From positions 272,223-336,222 of the forward strand of contig DBKT01000004.1 of NCBI GenBank assembly GCA_002297365.1: a stretch of DNA of 64,000 bases, given 5' to 3'. The DNA comes from Caryophanales bacterium UBA743 (lineage in GTDB: Bacteria; Bacillota_I; Bacilli_A; RFN20; CAG-826). Both the position numbers and the translations under genes were made by a program. Every line of letters begins with the position of its first letter. Positions within the stretch are counted from its first letter, which is position 1. The notes under the pieces are model-generated. The model worked only from the letters and a program-made list of their open reading frames with translations. It was not told the origin of the DNA and searched no databases. Of the stretch, positions 8,980 to 17,350 are shown piece after piece.

Positions 8980-9705
8980 ATGAATCAACTAGATATCATA
9001 AAAAATTGGATCCATAAGGATACGCGCATCGTTTTCTTAGGGGGAGCAGGGGTTTCTACTTTAAGCGGAATCCCGGATTTCCGTTCTCCTACGGGGCTCT
9101 ATAAAATTCAAAATAAATATGGCCTTCCTGCCGAAACGATGCTTTCCCATACTTATTTTTTTGAGCATACGGAAACTTTCTATGATTTCTATTGGAATTT
9201 CATGGTCTTTCCCAACGCAAAGCCGAATAAGGCTCATCTTGCTTTGGCAAACTTTGAGAAAAGAGGAGGCCATATCGAAATACTGACTCAAAATATCGAC
9301 GGCCTTCATCAAGAGGCGGGTTCAAAACGCGTCTATGAGCTCCATGGTTCCACCAAGCGTTATTTCTGCCTTGATTGCCATAAAGAATACTCTCTTGATC
9401 AAATTCCTCAAAAGAGAGGTATCCCTCATTGCTCTTGCGGAGGAATTCTTAAGCCGGACGTCGTTCTTTACGAGGAAGCGTTAGACGAAACCGTCCTTTA
9501 TCAATCCGTGAATGCCCTCCGTTATTCTGATTTGCTGATTGTCGGAGGAACTTCCTTGAATGTTTATCCCGCCGCAGGGCTTATCTATGAATTTGGCGGA
9601 GAGCATAAAATCCTCATCAATAAAGAAAGAACTCCTTTGGATTCCTTTTTTGAGATAGTCCTTCATGAAGATATCGCTGACACATTGGAATACCTTCTTT
9701 CTTGA
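8980..9705 (+). CDS. Sir2-family NAD-dependent protein deacylase
   Basis: This 241-residue sirtuin removes acyl groups from protein lysines using NAD+. Motifs are GAGVSTLSGIPDFRS near residues 23-37 (NAD site), TQNIDGLHQEAG near 100, catalytic His in YELHGS near 120, and a zinc site CLDC plus CSC near 129-152. The start at 8980 is chosen because sirtuins normally begin about 15-20 residues before the GAG motif; an upstream ATG at 8938 would add 14 residues of poor resemblance. It stands alone, convergent with the MATE gene. Confidence 0.9.
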   Translation: MNQLDIIKNWIHKDTRIVFLGGAGVSTLSGIPDFRSPTGLYKIQNKYGLPAETMLSHTYFFEHTETFYDFYWNFMVFPNAKPNKAHLALANFEKRGGHIEILTQNIDGLHQEAGSKRVYELHGSTKRYFCLDCHKEYSLDQIPQKRGIPHCSCGGILKPDVVLYEEALDETVLYQSVNALRYSDLLIVGGTSLNVYPAAGLIYEFGGEHKILINKERTPLDSFFEIVLHEDIADTLEYLLS

Positions 9706-9805
9706 TCCCGTTTCCAAAAAACCTTTTGGAAGAGCCACTAGAAAACATGGCGCTTGAGAGGTGCCATTGTCCAATGCCCTTAAGCAAGAAAACGGGATAA
9801 ACGGG

Positions 9806-9840
9806 AACCTGCATGGCTTATTCAAGCAGGTTATTATTTT
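9806..9840 (+). terminator. Possible terminator after the sirtuin gene
   Basis: AACCTGC and GCAGGTT pair over 7 bp around a 13-base loop, followed by ATTATTTT. It overlaps the 3' end of the opposing MATE gene. The loop is long, so confidence is low. Confidence 0.35.
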
Positions 9841-11224
9841 GAGCCATCCTTTTCTCGAATATCCTTGGCCGAAGAATGAAATACATAACGGTGGATACCA
9901 AAGAACATAAAGTGTCTGCGATAGGCTCCGCATAGAAAACCAGAAAAGCGTTCTTTGAAAGAAGGGGAAGCAAAATCGTCAAAGGCAAAAGAAGGATGAA
10001 CTTGCGGTTCAAAGAAAGCCAAATCGAATAGCTCGCTTGCCCCATGCCCGTAAGTCCGTCAACAAAAACATATTGCAAAGCCAAAGGGATTACCCCATAC
10101 ATATAGATGGAAATGGTTTGATTCGACATGCTTATCGCTCTTTCATTCGGCGTCGAAGAAGAAAGAGAAATGAAGAGCCTAGCGAAAGGCTCTCCCAAAA
10201 AGAATGACAAACCCACGCAAAGAGCGCAGAAAGCAAGAGCGAATCCTACTAATTGCCATTCCGCTTTCTTGATCAAATCCAATTTCCTTGCCCCATAGCA
10301 GTAGGCTAACAAAGGCTGGGTGCCGCTGGATATGCCCAATAAAGGACCGGTAATCAAAGAGAAGAAAGCCTGCGTAATCGTGGCAACCTCAATATAAAAG
10401 TCCGCATCCTGCCCCCCGAAATTTTTAAGACAGGTATTCAGGCAAATGAAAATCATGGAATCCGTCGCCGTGATAATAAACGGTGAGAAGCCAAGCTTAA
10501 AGATCCTTTTCACGATTTTCTTATCGAACTTTTGAAAAGAAAGACGAATATCCGTCACTCTCAAAAGAAGGACAAGGACAAAAACGAAAGATAGGAATTG
10601 CGAGATAAGAGTCGCTAAGGCGGCTCCCGAAACACCCATATCAAAAACATAGATAAACAAAGGATCCAAGCCCACATTTGCCAAACATCCAAGCAATGTG
10701 ACAAACATCGCCAAAGTGGATTTCCCTTGAGCGATGATGAATTGGTTTAATCCCAAAGTGAGAATGGAAAAGAAAGTGCCGGCCAAATAAATCATGAAAT
10801 AAGAATAGGCGTAAGGAAAAGAAGCCTCGGAAGCGCCGAATAAATACAGCAAAGGCTTTCCTAAAGGATAAAAGACGAGGACGATAAAAAGACTCATAAA
10901 AAGGAGGAGAATGAAGGAATTTGAAAGAATCTTTTTGGCGTTTTCCTCCTTCTTTTCGCCTAGGGACATCGAAAAAATAGGCGCTCCACCGAAACCGATC
11001 CAATAGGCAAAGGAAGTGATGAATGTGGTAATGGGCGCTACCACCCCAATACCAATCAAGGCAATCTCTCCTTCAAGAGGAATATTGCCGATAAAGATGC
11101 GGTCCACAATGCTATAAAGCACGCTCACAAGCTGAGCCAACATGCTAGGAAGAGCCAAATGCAAGATATTTTTGAAGGTAGCCTTGCCGCCTAGATCTAA
11201 TTTCCGCATACAAAAAATGTACAA
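9818..11224 (-). CDS. MATE-family multidrug/cation efflux protein
   Basis: This 468-residue protein has about 12 membrane segments in the two-bundle MATE arrangement. Such proteins export drugs or metabolites using Na+ or H+ gradients. Recognisable stretches are LALPSMLAQLVSVLYSIVDRIFIG at the start (typical MATE helix 1) and the QPLLAYCYGARK loop near the middle. The start could be residue 1 or the Met at residue 6 (11209). It lies about 30 bases downstream of the UPF0104 gene on the same strand and is probably cotranscribed. Substrate unknown. Confidence 0.9.
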   Translation of the reverse strand: MYIFCMRKLDLGGKATFKNILHLALPSMLAQLVSVLYSIVDRIFIGNIPLEGEIALIGIGVVAPITTFITSFAYWIGFGGAPIFSMSLGEKKEENAKKILSNSFILLLFMSLFIVLVFYPLGKPLLYLFGASEASFPYAYSYFMIYLAGTFFSILTLGLNQFIIAQGKSTLAMFVTLLGCLANVGLDPLFIYVFDMGVSGAALATLISQFLSFVFVLVLLLRVTDIRLSFQKFDKKIVKRIFKLGFSPFIITATDSMIFICLNTCLKNFGGQDADFYIEVATITQAFFSLITGPLLGISSGTQPLLAYCYGARKLDLIKKAEWQLVGFALAFCALCVGLSFFLGEPFARLFISLSSSTPNERAISMSNQTISIYMYGVIPLALQYVFVDGLTGMGQASYSIWLSLNRKFILLLPLTILLPLLSKNAFLVFYAEPIADTLCSLVSTVMYFILRPRIFEKRMAQNNNLLE

Positions 11225-11254
11225 TAAAATTTAATCAAAATAAGAACAAAACGC

Positions 11255-12532
11255 TTACAATTCCGAACTATCCTGGTGAGAAATCTCTTCGGCTTGTTTG
11301 GCTAAAACCTTGATTTCTCGACTCTGTTTCTTCGCAAGCTCGATTTCTAAAGCAACGGAAATGAAAAGGCCGAAAAGAATGACGAAATAGTAGGTGTAGC
11401 CTCTCCATAAAAGAGATATGGTTTGAGAGGTTGCCCAAACGGTTTCGCTTGTGAAGAGCTCCCCGCCTAAACCAATCACCGACAAAGAGGCCAGGACAAC
11501 CGCGAAAGCATAATCAATGCCTCCGGTTGTGCCAGGAGTGGGAACCCAAACGACAGCGGTAATCGCAAAAGAAGTCCCGAACATAACCAAGATGTATACA
11601 AAAAGAGGATTCACGTTGTTCAATTCGACGCCAACAGCCAAAAGAAGGAAGAAAGGGATCGAATAATAAGCTAAATCGGCAAGCATCCGATAAAACAAAG
11701 ACAAAAGGAAAGCTTTTTTATGAGTGAAGATTTCCTTAAAGGCGGTTTGGGTTTTGTCGCAATACTTCTCAAAAGATTCGATCTGATTCGGGAGAAATTT
11801 ACGGAACATCCTCCATTTGGAAATCCTTGTAAGCAAAGAAACCAAAAGGTTACGCACCCTTTTAGAGAGCCCTAAAAGAAGCATGATGACCAAAGTAAGG
11901 ATGTTATTGAAATAGCCGATGGCCACAACAATCGTAAAAACGGTTGGATTAAGCCAGCTTGTTAAACCGGTAATCCCGCCCTGCGAAAGCCCGCGGATAT
12001 AAAAAGGGAAGAAAAAAAGGGCGATAAGCGCATAGATATTGGAGGCGACGATATGCACCACGAAAGTGGCAAGGATGGAACCGGTTGCCTCGGAGGTATC
12101 AGCTCCGCATTCCTTCATCAAATAGACTTCCATCGGCTGCCCGCCGAAAGCAAATGGGGTTACATTGTTGTAAAATTGCTCAATCGTCGCGATTTCGAAT
12201 AGTTTTCTTTTGCCAACCACTTTGTCAATGCCGTTGGATTTGCTGAACGTGAGCAAAGAAAGGGGCCATAAAAAGAGGAAAATTACGAGCAAGAGAAAGG
12301 CGACAAGCAACCAGAACCAGTGGTTTTTCTGACCAATGGAAAGGAAAACTTGTTTAATTTCTTCCAAATCGGTGAAATTGGTGATCAATAGAATCACGGC
12401 GACGGTCAAAGCGACAATCATAATTCCGCCCATGATAGCGGAATTTCTTGTTTTCTTATCTTTTTTGCGGTTAATCTCTTGCAGGTTTTTCTTCAATTCC
12501 TCAAGCTCTTCTTTTCTCTTTTCGTTAGCCAT
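11255..12532 (-). CDS. UPF0104 / lysylphosphatidylglycerol synthase-type membrane protein
   Basis: This 425-residue membrane protein resembles the flippase-like transmembrane domain of MprF (UPF0104), without the lysyl-transferase domain. A charged coiled N-terminus (about 35 residues) precedes the first membrane helix. The conserved patch NNVTPFAFGGQPMEVYLMKE near residue 135 and the PTPGTTGGIDYAF patch near 340 are family hallmarks. The start is set at 12532, because AGGGGA lies 11 bases upstream; a TTG start 24 bases further up would swallow that site. Role in lipid movement is inferred from the family. Confidence 0.88.
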   Translation of the reverse strand: MANEKRKEELEELKKNLQEINRKKDKKTRNSAIMGGIMIVALTVAVILLITNFTDLEEIKQVFLSIGQKNHWFWLLVAFLLLVIFLFLWPLSLLTFSKSNGIDKVVGKRKLFEIATIEQFYNNVTPFAFGGQPMEVYLMKECGADTSEATGSILATFVVHIVASNIYALIALFFFPFYIRGLSQGGITGLTSWLNPTVFTIVVAIGYFNNILTLVIMLLLGLSKRVRNLLVSLLTRISKWRMFRKFLPNQIESFEKYCDKTQTAFKEIFTHKKAFLLSLFYRMLADLAYYSIPFFLLLAVGVELNNVNPLFVYILVMFGTSFAITAVVWVPTPGTTGGIDYAFAVVLASLSVIGLGGELFTSETVWATSQTISLLWRGYTYYFVILFGLFISVALEIELAKKQSREIKVLAKQAEEISHQDSSEL

Positions 12533-12602
12533 AATCCAATCATTTCCCCTAAGCAATTTATTTTAGCATAAATATAAAGGCTTTTCGGCGCAAAAAAAGC
12601 AT

Positions 12603-12631
12603 TTGAATATTTTAAATATAAAAAATATAAT
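12603..12631 (+). promoter_or_regulatory. Strong promoter of the NfeD-SPFH operon
   Basis: TTGAAT at 12603-12608, a 17-base AT-only spacer and TATAAT at 12626-12631. AAGGAGGT follows 20 bases before the ATG. It is divergent from the UPF0104 gene. Confidence 0.8.
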
Positions 12632-12650
12632 AAATACAAGGAGGTACGAA

Positions 12651-13022
12651 ATGGAAATAACCTGGTTTAATTTGAAACTAGCGGAAGGGCAAGCTAGTTT
12701 GAATGAAAATTCCATTACGCTTAATAAAACAGCTATGGCGCCCTTTGAGGGAGCCTATCGCGTCAAAGTGGGCATTGATGAGAAAAAGAACATCATCATA
12801 AAGCCTCTTAGCAAAGACTTCATCTCGCATATGGATCTGAACGAAAATGACTTTCTTGGGGTTCAAATCACAAAGTCTTATGCTAGAATTAATTCGAAGG
12901 AATTAATGCATTTGGTCTCCTCTTGCTTGAAACTGAATCTTGGTAAGGAAGCCCTGAAGTATCCAACCAAATATGTCGAGAATGAGGACCGCCTTATAAT
13001 TCTTACGGGGAAAGGAAAATAA
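12651..13022 (+). CDS. Small protein of unknown function ahead of NfeD-SPFH
   Basis: This 123-residue soluble protein is not one I recognise. It has mixed charge, no signal peptide and no membrane segment. The start at 12651 is firmly set by a near-perfect AAGGAGGT five bases upstream and a consensus promoter before it. Only two bases separate it from the NfeD gene, so it is cotranscribed with the membrane-microdomain pair and may act with it. Confidence 0.8.
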   Translation: MEITWFNLKLAEGQASLNENSITLNKTAMAPFEGAYRVKVGIDEKKNIIIKPLSKDFISHMDLNENDFLGVQITKSYARINSKELMHLVSSCLKLNLGKEALKYPTKYVENEDRLIILTGKGK

Positions 13023-13024
13023 GC

Positions 13025-13477
13025 ATGGAAGAATGGATGTGGATTGTTTGGCTTTCCATCTTTGTCATCTCGTTGATTATTGAAGCCGTTGGAACGGACT
13101 TGGTGAGCATTTGGTTTGCTTTCGGAGCCATCGTTTCCTTAATCTTGAGCTTCACATCATGTCCTTGGTGGGTCGAATTAATCGTCTTTATCGTCATTTC
13201 GGGGACGACGTTGATGGCTCTCCGTCCTCTTGCTCATAAGTGGATGAGAAGAGGCCTAACGAGGACGAATGTCGATGAAATCATTAACTCCAAAGGAATC
13301 ATGACTGCGAAATACGATCTTTTGCATCATGGTGAAGTGAAAATCAACGGCGTGATTTGGACTGCTATCGCTCAAAACGAAAAAGATGTGTTAAATGTCG
13401 GGGATGTCGTGAGTGTCGTTGGCATCTCGGGCAACAAATTAATTGTCAAGAAATTTACCAAGGAAGGAGAAAATTAA
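13025..13477 (+). CDS. NfeD-like membrane protein
   Basis: This is a 150-residue short-form NfeD: two or three membrane helices up to about residue 65, then a C-terminal OB-fold beta domain (GEVKINGVIWTAIAQ...DVVSVVGISGNKLIVKK) of the NfeD-C type. NfeD-like proteins pair with SPFH/stomatin proteins and take part in membrane microdomain organisation; the SPFH gene follows three bases after this stop. The operon order unknown-NfeD-SPFH supports the pairing. Confidence 0.9.
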   Translation: MEEWMWIVWLSIFVISLIIEAVGTDLVSIWFAFGAIVSLILSFTSCPWWVELIVFIVISGTTLMALRPLAHKWMRRGLTRTNVDEIINSKGIMTAKYDLLHHGEVKINGVIWTAIAQNEKDVLNVGDVVSVVGISGNKLIVKKFTKEGEN

Positions 13478-13479
13478 GC

Positions 13480-14424
13480 ATGCCTGGATTAATTATTGCA
13501 ATTGTTGTTATTTGTTTTGTTCTTCTTATTATTTTGGCGGTTCTTCTGTCATCGATCCGCGTGATTCATCAGACGGAGAAAGCCATCGTTGAAAGAATGG
13601 GCGCCTATCATGCGACGTGGAATGTCGGCATTCATTTCTTGTTTCCATTCGTTGATAAGGTTGCCCATAGGATCTCTATGAAGGAGCAAGTGAAGGACTT
13701 CGAGCCGCAGTCGGTTATCACCAAAGATAACGTCACGATGCAAATCGACACCGTCATCTTCTTCCAAGTTACGGATCCGAAACTCTATGCCTATGGCGTT
13801 GATAATCCAATTGCCGCCATCGAATATCTTTCTGCCACGACCTTAAGAAACATCATCGGTGAGCTTGACTTGGATGGAACTCTTACTTCTCGTGACATCA
13901 TTAACGAAAAGATGAGAAAAATCCTCGATGAAGCAACAGACCCTTGGGGAATCAAGGTCAACCGCGTCGAAGTCAAGAACATTCTTCCTCCAAAAGACAT
14001 CCGCGAAGCCATGGAAAGACAAATGAGAGCGGAACGCGAAAAGAGGGAAAAGATCCTCCTCGCCGAAGGTGAAAAGCAATCCGCCATCCTTATCGCTCAA
14101 GGTAAGAAAGAATCCGAAATCTTAAATGCGGATGCTGAAAAGCAAGCAACGATCCTCCGCTCTGAAGGCGAAGCGGAAAAGATTCGCCAAATGAAGTCAG
14201 CTGAGGCAGACGCCATCAAAATGGTTCGCCAAGCCGAAGCCGATGGCCTTGAGATGCTTAAAAAAGCGGAGTGCGACAATAATGTCTTGACTCTCAAATA
14301 CCTCGAAGCTCTTGCGAAGGTTGCTGATGGAAAAGCCACAAAGATTGTTCTTCCGAGCAATTTAACGAACATCGCAAGCTTAGCGACCACCATCAAAGAA
14401 GTGGTCACCGATCCCAAAGAATAA
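13480..14424 (+). CDS. SPFH/Band 7 (stomatin-like) protein
   Basis: This 314-residue protein has one N-terminal membrane helix (residues 3-27) and then the SPFH/Band 7 domain, with the hallmark VIHQTEKAIVERMGAYH and TKDNVTMQIDTVIFFQV stretches. A long charged coiled coil follows (about 175-275), rich in Ala/Glu/Lys, which drives oligomerisation in this family. The start at 13480 places the helix at the N-terminus as in relatives and is preceded by AAGGAGA 11 bases upstream. It organises membrane microdomains with its NfeD partner. A strong terminator follows. Confidence 0.93.
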   Translation: MPGLIIAIVVICFVLLIILAVLLSSIRVIHQTEKAIVERMGAYHATWNVGIHFLFPFVDKVAHRISMKEQVKDFEPQSVITKDNVTMQIDTVIFFQVTDPKLYAYGVDNPIAAIEYLSATTLRNIIGELDLDGTLTSRDIINEKMRKILDEATDPWGIKVNRVEVKNILPPKDIREAMERQMRAEREKREKILLAEGEKQSAILIAQGKKESEILNADAEKQATILRSEGEAEKIRQMKSAEADAIKMVRQAEADGLEMLKKAECDNNVLTLKYLEALAKVADGKATKIVLPSNLTNIASLATTIKEVVTDPKE

Positions 14425-14444
14425 ATAACCTCAAAAACATTCTT

Positions 14445-14477
14445 AAGAAGGCCTAATAAGCCTTCTTTTTCTTTTCT
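14445..14477 (+). terminator. Intrinsic terminator after the SPFH gene
   Basis: AAGAAGGC and GCCTTCTT form an 8-bp stem with loop CTAATAA, followed by TTTCTTTTCTT. Confidence 0.85.
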
Positions 14478-14572
14478 TGCTTATCAAGAAAGAACCTTTT
14501 CCCATCAATTTCCTTGCATTCTTTATTTGATGTGGCTATTATTGTTAGGCTGTTTGAAAAAGCAGCCCATAT

Positions 14573-14647
14573 CGCGAGGTAGAGCAGGGGTAGCTTGCCA
14601 GGCCCATAACCTGGAGGTCGGTGGTTCAAATCCATCCCTCGCAACCA
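14573..14647 (+). tRNA. Initiator tRNA-Met (CAT)
   Basis: The 5' end CGCGAGG faces CCTCGCA, leaving the C1-A72 mismatch that marks bacterial initiator tRNAs; the T arm is GGTTCAAATCC and CCA is encoded at 14645-14647. The anticodon is CAT. Two oddities: the anticodon stem is CCAGG/CCTGG, so the usual three G-C pairs at 29-31 become A-T, G-C, G-C; and the loop is CCCATAA, so position 33 is C where T is normal. It borders the AbiE-containing accessory island. Confidence 0.92.
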
Positions 14648-14703
14648 AATGTAAATTGCAGCATCAATATGAATTGGTGCTGTTTTTATTATAAAGAAAT
14701 TCT

Positions 14704-14738
14704 TTGAGTTCCTCCAATAACTACTGTATATTAGTAGT
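14704..14738 (+). promoter_or_regulatory. AbiE promoter with operator palindrome
   Basis: TTGAGT at 14704-14709, a 17-base spacer and TATATT at 14727-14732. The palindrome ACTACT-N7-AGTAGT (14720-14738) straddles the -10 box. AbiEi antitoxins are known to bind inverted repeats in their own promoter through an N-terminal winged helix, so this is the likely autorepression site. Confidence 0.7.
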
Positions 14739-14753
14739 AACAGGAGGAAATAT

Positions 14754-15341
14754 ATGATTGAGACTATTGATATGTTAATTTTCAAATATCATGATTATTC
14801 TAATATTTATAACAAAATTGCATATGAAGAAAAAAATAAAAAACTCATAAAACTAAAAAGAGGGTTATATGAAACAAACGAGAATGCAGACCCTTTAACA
14901 ATAGCTAATGCATTATTATCACCATCATATATCTCCTTTGAAACGGCATTAGCATATTATGGAATGATACCAGAAAGAGTTTATGCTATAAAATCTGCGA
15001 CATTTAAAAAGAATAAAAAAAAGAAATATAGAAATGCTTTTGGGCTATTCTTATATCAAGACGTCAATCCAAAGGCATATCCATATGATATAAATCAAAT
15101 TGAAGTTGATGGAACCAAGATTGAGATTGCATCTAAGGAAAAAGCATTACTTGACTTATTATCAGTGATATCGCCACGAAACAATGAGAAAGAATTAATG
15201 GATTTGTTATTTGATGACTTAAGAATTGATGAAGTAACGTTTGACGAATTAGACAAAGATAAAATTATTAAATTATGTAATTTATATTCATCAAAGACAT
15301 TAAATATTTTAAAAAAATATTTGGAGGCTAAGCATGATTAA
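14754..15341 (+). CDS. abiEi: AbiEi-type antitoxin
   Basis: This 195-residue protein matches the type IV antitoxin AbiEi. It has an N-terminal winged helix (about 1-60, KLIKLKRGLYE) for DNA binding and a C-terminal domain beginning at SPSYISFETALAYYGMIPE, a family hallmark. It neutralises the nucleotidyltransferase toxin encoded next and represses the operon. AGGAGG lies six bases before the ATG and a promoter with a palindrome precedes it. The toxin start overlaps its end by 8 bases. The DNA is clearly more AT-rich than the housekeeping genes around it, which points to acquisition by transfer. Confidence 0.9.
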   Translation: MIETIDMLIFKYHDYSNIYNKIAYEEKNKKLIKLKRGLYETNENADPLTIANALLSPSYISFETALAYYGMIPERVYAIKSATFKKNKKKKYRNAFGLFLYQDVNPKAYPYDINQIEVDGTKIEIASKEKALLDLLSVISPRNNEKELMDLLFDDLRIDEVTFDELDKDKIIKLCNLYSSKTLNILKKYLEAKHD

Positions 15342-16188
15342 TAATTATATTTTGGAATCTTTAAAAATGAGTAATCCTAAAAATTTAAACGAATTTGAAA
15401 ATGCGCTAAGAGAAATTTGTCAAAAAATTCTTTTATACGCATTAAGCCAAACATCATTTTTTAAAAGCGTGGCTTTCTATGGCGGCACATGTTTAAGGAT
15501 TTTTCATGGGTTAGATAGATTTAGCGAAGATTTGGATTTTCAAGTAACAAGAGAAGATTATAAATTGAATTTTGATCAATGCATGTCTAAATGTCTTAAT
15601 GTGTTGGAATCTTATGGCTTAAAATCTATTGTTCATTCAAAACCTGAATATGATAGCGGTGAAGTGAGAAGAAGATATATAAAAATAACTCATTATGATA
15701 TTGCTAATGAATACTTTGGTAATATCAGTATGAATAAAGAAAAATTAGTTTCAATTAAGATCGAAGTCAGCACAAAATATATATCTGGTGCCAAATATGA
15801 AATGAAATTACTTAATGCACCGATGTTTTCAAATATTTATTGTTTTGATTATGGGTCATTGTTCGCTGGAAAAATACATGCCTTATTGATGAGAAATTGG
15901 CGAGAAAGAATTAAAGGCCGAGACTATTTTGATTACATGTTTTATATCTCTCATGATGTCAAATTTAATTTGGATTATTTGAAAAATAAATTAGAGCATT
16001 CTTTAAAGAAAGATACCTCAAATTACACTATAGATGATATTAAATCATTGTTAAAAGAAAAGTTTGAACAAACGGATTTTAATGATTTAAAGTCGGATAT
16101 AATTCCTTTTGTTAATCTCACTTATAATATTGATAATATAAGTAAAGAAATGTTTGTTAATTCTATTGAATATTTAAAGTGTGAATAA
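15334..16188 (+). CDS. abiEii: AbiEii/AbiGii-type nucleotidyltransferase toxin
   Basis: This 284-residue protein is the toxin of the pair. The nucleotidyltransferase core is visible at residues 49-69: GGTCLRIFHGLDRFSEDLDF, with the GG(T)xLR and SEDLDF motifs that carry the catalytic acidic residues. A second patch, LFAGKIHALLMR near 175-186, is conserved in the family. AbiEii-type enzymes add nucleotides to RNA, halt growth and can block phage infection. AT-rich composition and the overlap with the antitoxin mark it as part of the same transferred unit. It looks complete. Confidence 0.9.
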   Translation: MINNYILESLKMSNPKNLNEFENALREICQKILLYALSQTSFFKSVAFYGGTCLRIFHGLDRFSEDLDFQVTREDYKLNFDQCMSKCLNVLESYGLKSIVHSKPEYDSGEVRRRYIKITHYDIANEYFGNISMNKEKLVSIKIEVSTKYISGAKYEMKLLNAPMFSNIYCFDYGSLFAGKIHALLMRNWRERIKGRDYFDYMFYISHDVKFNLDYLKNKLEHSLKKDTSNYTIDDIKSLLKEKFEQTDFNDLKSDIIPFVNLTYNIDNISKEMFVNSIEYLKCE

Positions 16189-16293
16189 AATGCGCGACAT
16201 TCTAAATACGAAAAGAAAAACAGAGTGAAACTATATATATTTGGGTAGCAATAGATGTTTATAAGAAACTATCTAAACAAAAAGAAAGAACCA

Positions 16294-16392
16294 AAGAGCT
16301 TATCAATCACTCAAGAAATTATTAATTTACATAAAGGTAAAATAGTGGTGGAAAAGAATAAAAACACAATCAATTTCACCATATCTTTTTAA
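16294..16392 (+). pseudogene. Scrap of a sensor histidine kinase ATPase domain
   Basis: About 32 codons ending in TAA read LSITQEIINLHKGKIVVEK followed by a Phe-rich beta strand. This is the last part of a HATPase_c domain (the usual form is GLSIVKEIIELHGGKI). No start or upstream kinase sequence remains, so this is a leftover end of a two-component sensor gene. Confidence 0.5.
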
Positions 16393-16689
16393 TGAAAGCA
16401 CAAAGCATATATAAGAATAAATGTGACGCCTCTTTTTTAAGAGGAACATAATTTAAAATGAATTCTAAAGTCTTCATTCATGGAGGCAATTTCCAACCTT
16501 GCTGAATCAAATTAAAAGAATCGATATTTGATATACTTTTCATACATTTTATAAAAGTCGCCTTCCATTTCTAAACTGTATACATTTTTTAGACAACTAA
16601 AATGATCTTTAAAATGTATGGATACTTCTTATTTTTGCGAAGAAATGGAATGACCTCATGTTCAAGAATCGTCTTTACGTACCTAAATT
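16393..16689. other. Intergenic stretch with no recognisable gene
   Basis: AT-rich, with no supported reading frame on either strand. A small hairpin CCTCTT-TTTT-AAGAGG is present near 16426-16442. Confidence 0.4.
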
Positions 16690-16718
16690 TTGGCTTTAAA
16701 TAAAGCTGATTTTATTCT
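16690..16718 (+). promoter_or_regulatory. Promoter ahead of the candidate SAM riboswitch
   Basis: TTGGCT at 16690-16695, a 17-base spacer and TATTCT at 16713-16718. Transcription would start near 16725, just before the structured RNA. Confidence 0.6.
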
Positions 16719-16745
16719 AGAAAGACAAAGGTGTTCGGCATAAAA

Positions 16746-16834
16746 TGAAGCTGCCCATAAAGAGGGTGGTTAGGGAGAAGCCCTGTGACCCACCGGCAAC
16801 TTGCCTCTTATAAAGGTAAAGTGCTAAAGCTTCA
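16746..16834 (+). ncRNA. SAM-I-like (S-box clan) riboswitch candidate, compact form
   Basis: The element can be folded by eye. P1 is GAAGCT/AGCTTC (16747-16752 with 16828-16833), and P2 is GGTGG/CCACC with AGGG/CCCT inside. The conserved GGCAAC joins to P3 (TTGCC/GGTAA), then GTGCTAAA leads back to P1. GCCCTGTGA, CCGGCAAC and GTGCTAAA match the S-box core. The usual P4 arm is absent. Downstream, ATGATGGG can pair with CCCCTATCAT, and the AGGAG of the next gene is close by, so translational control is possible. The regulated gene is broken. Confidence 0.55.
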
Positions 16835-16921
16835 ATGATGGGAACCCCTTACTTTCATTTATCGCCCCTATCATAACAATGGGAGCTTTTTTCTCTTTAG
16901 GGGACGCATGAGGAGAAAAAA

Positions 16922-17311
16922 ATGACTGACAAAGAGAAAGAATGGGAACTCACTCCTAAAAATGTTGCCCCACGTTACGGGTACAAGATTTCCAAAAGAT
17001 TATTATTTTAGAGCAAAGAAACAACTGATCGGTAAATATCCTTTAGTAATGCGAGATGGTTTTTTAATTTCTATTTCATTTTACGAAGGAGAATCAATTC
17101 AGGAAAAACTGAATTCATATAAGAGGGTTGGTATAAAGTCACAAATGATCATTTTGAGGAATTTGACCGTTTCAATATAAGGAATAAATGCCCAAGATGT
17201 GGCGGGGCAATGAGATGTAGAATTGTCGACAACCAAGCGATGATTAGGTGCCTAGACTATAAATGTGGGTATCAAATCATAGAAAAGGTGTTGAAGCTAG
17301 AAAACAATTAA
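16922..17311 (+). pseudogene. Frameshifted zinc-ribbon protein gene under the riboswitch candidate
   Basis: GAGGAG precedes an ATG at 16922 that opens MTDKEKEWELTPKNVAPRYG before stopping. The sense continues in a second frame from about 16980 (GTRFPKDYYFRAKKQLIGKY) and returns to the first frame near 17124. There a zinc ribbon (CPRCGG ... CLDYKCGY) ends at TAA 17311. Joined, it would be a protein of roughly 128 residues of no family I recognise. Two shifts that cancel each other suggest decay or base-call errors. Confidence 0.6.
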
Positions 17312-17350
17312 TCGAAAAAGACGGCTAAAGACATAGCCGAATTAAAGAAC

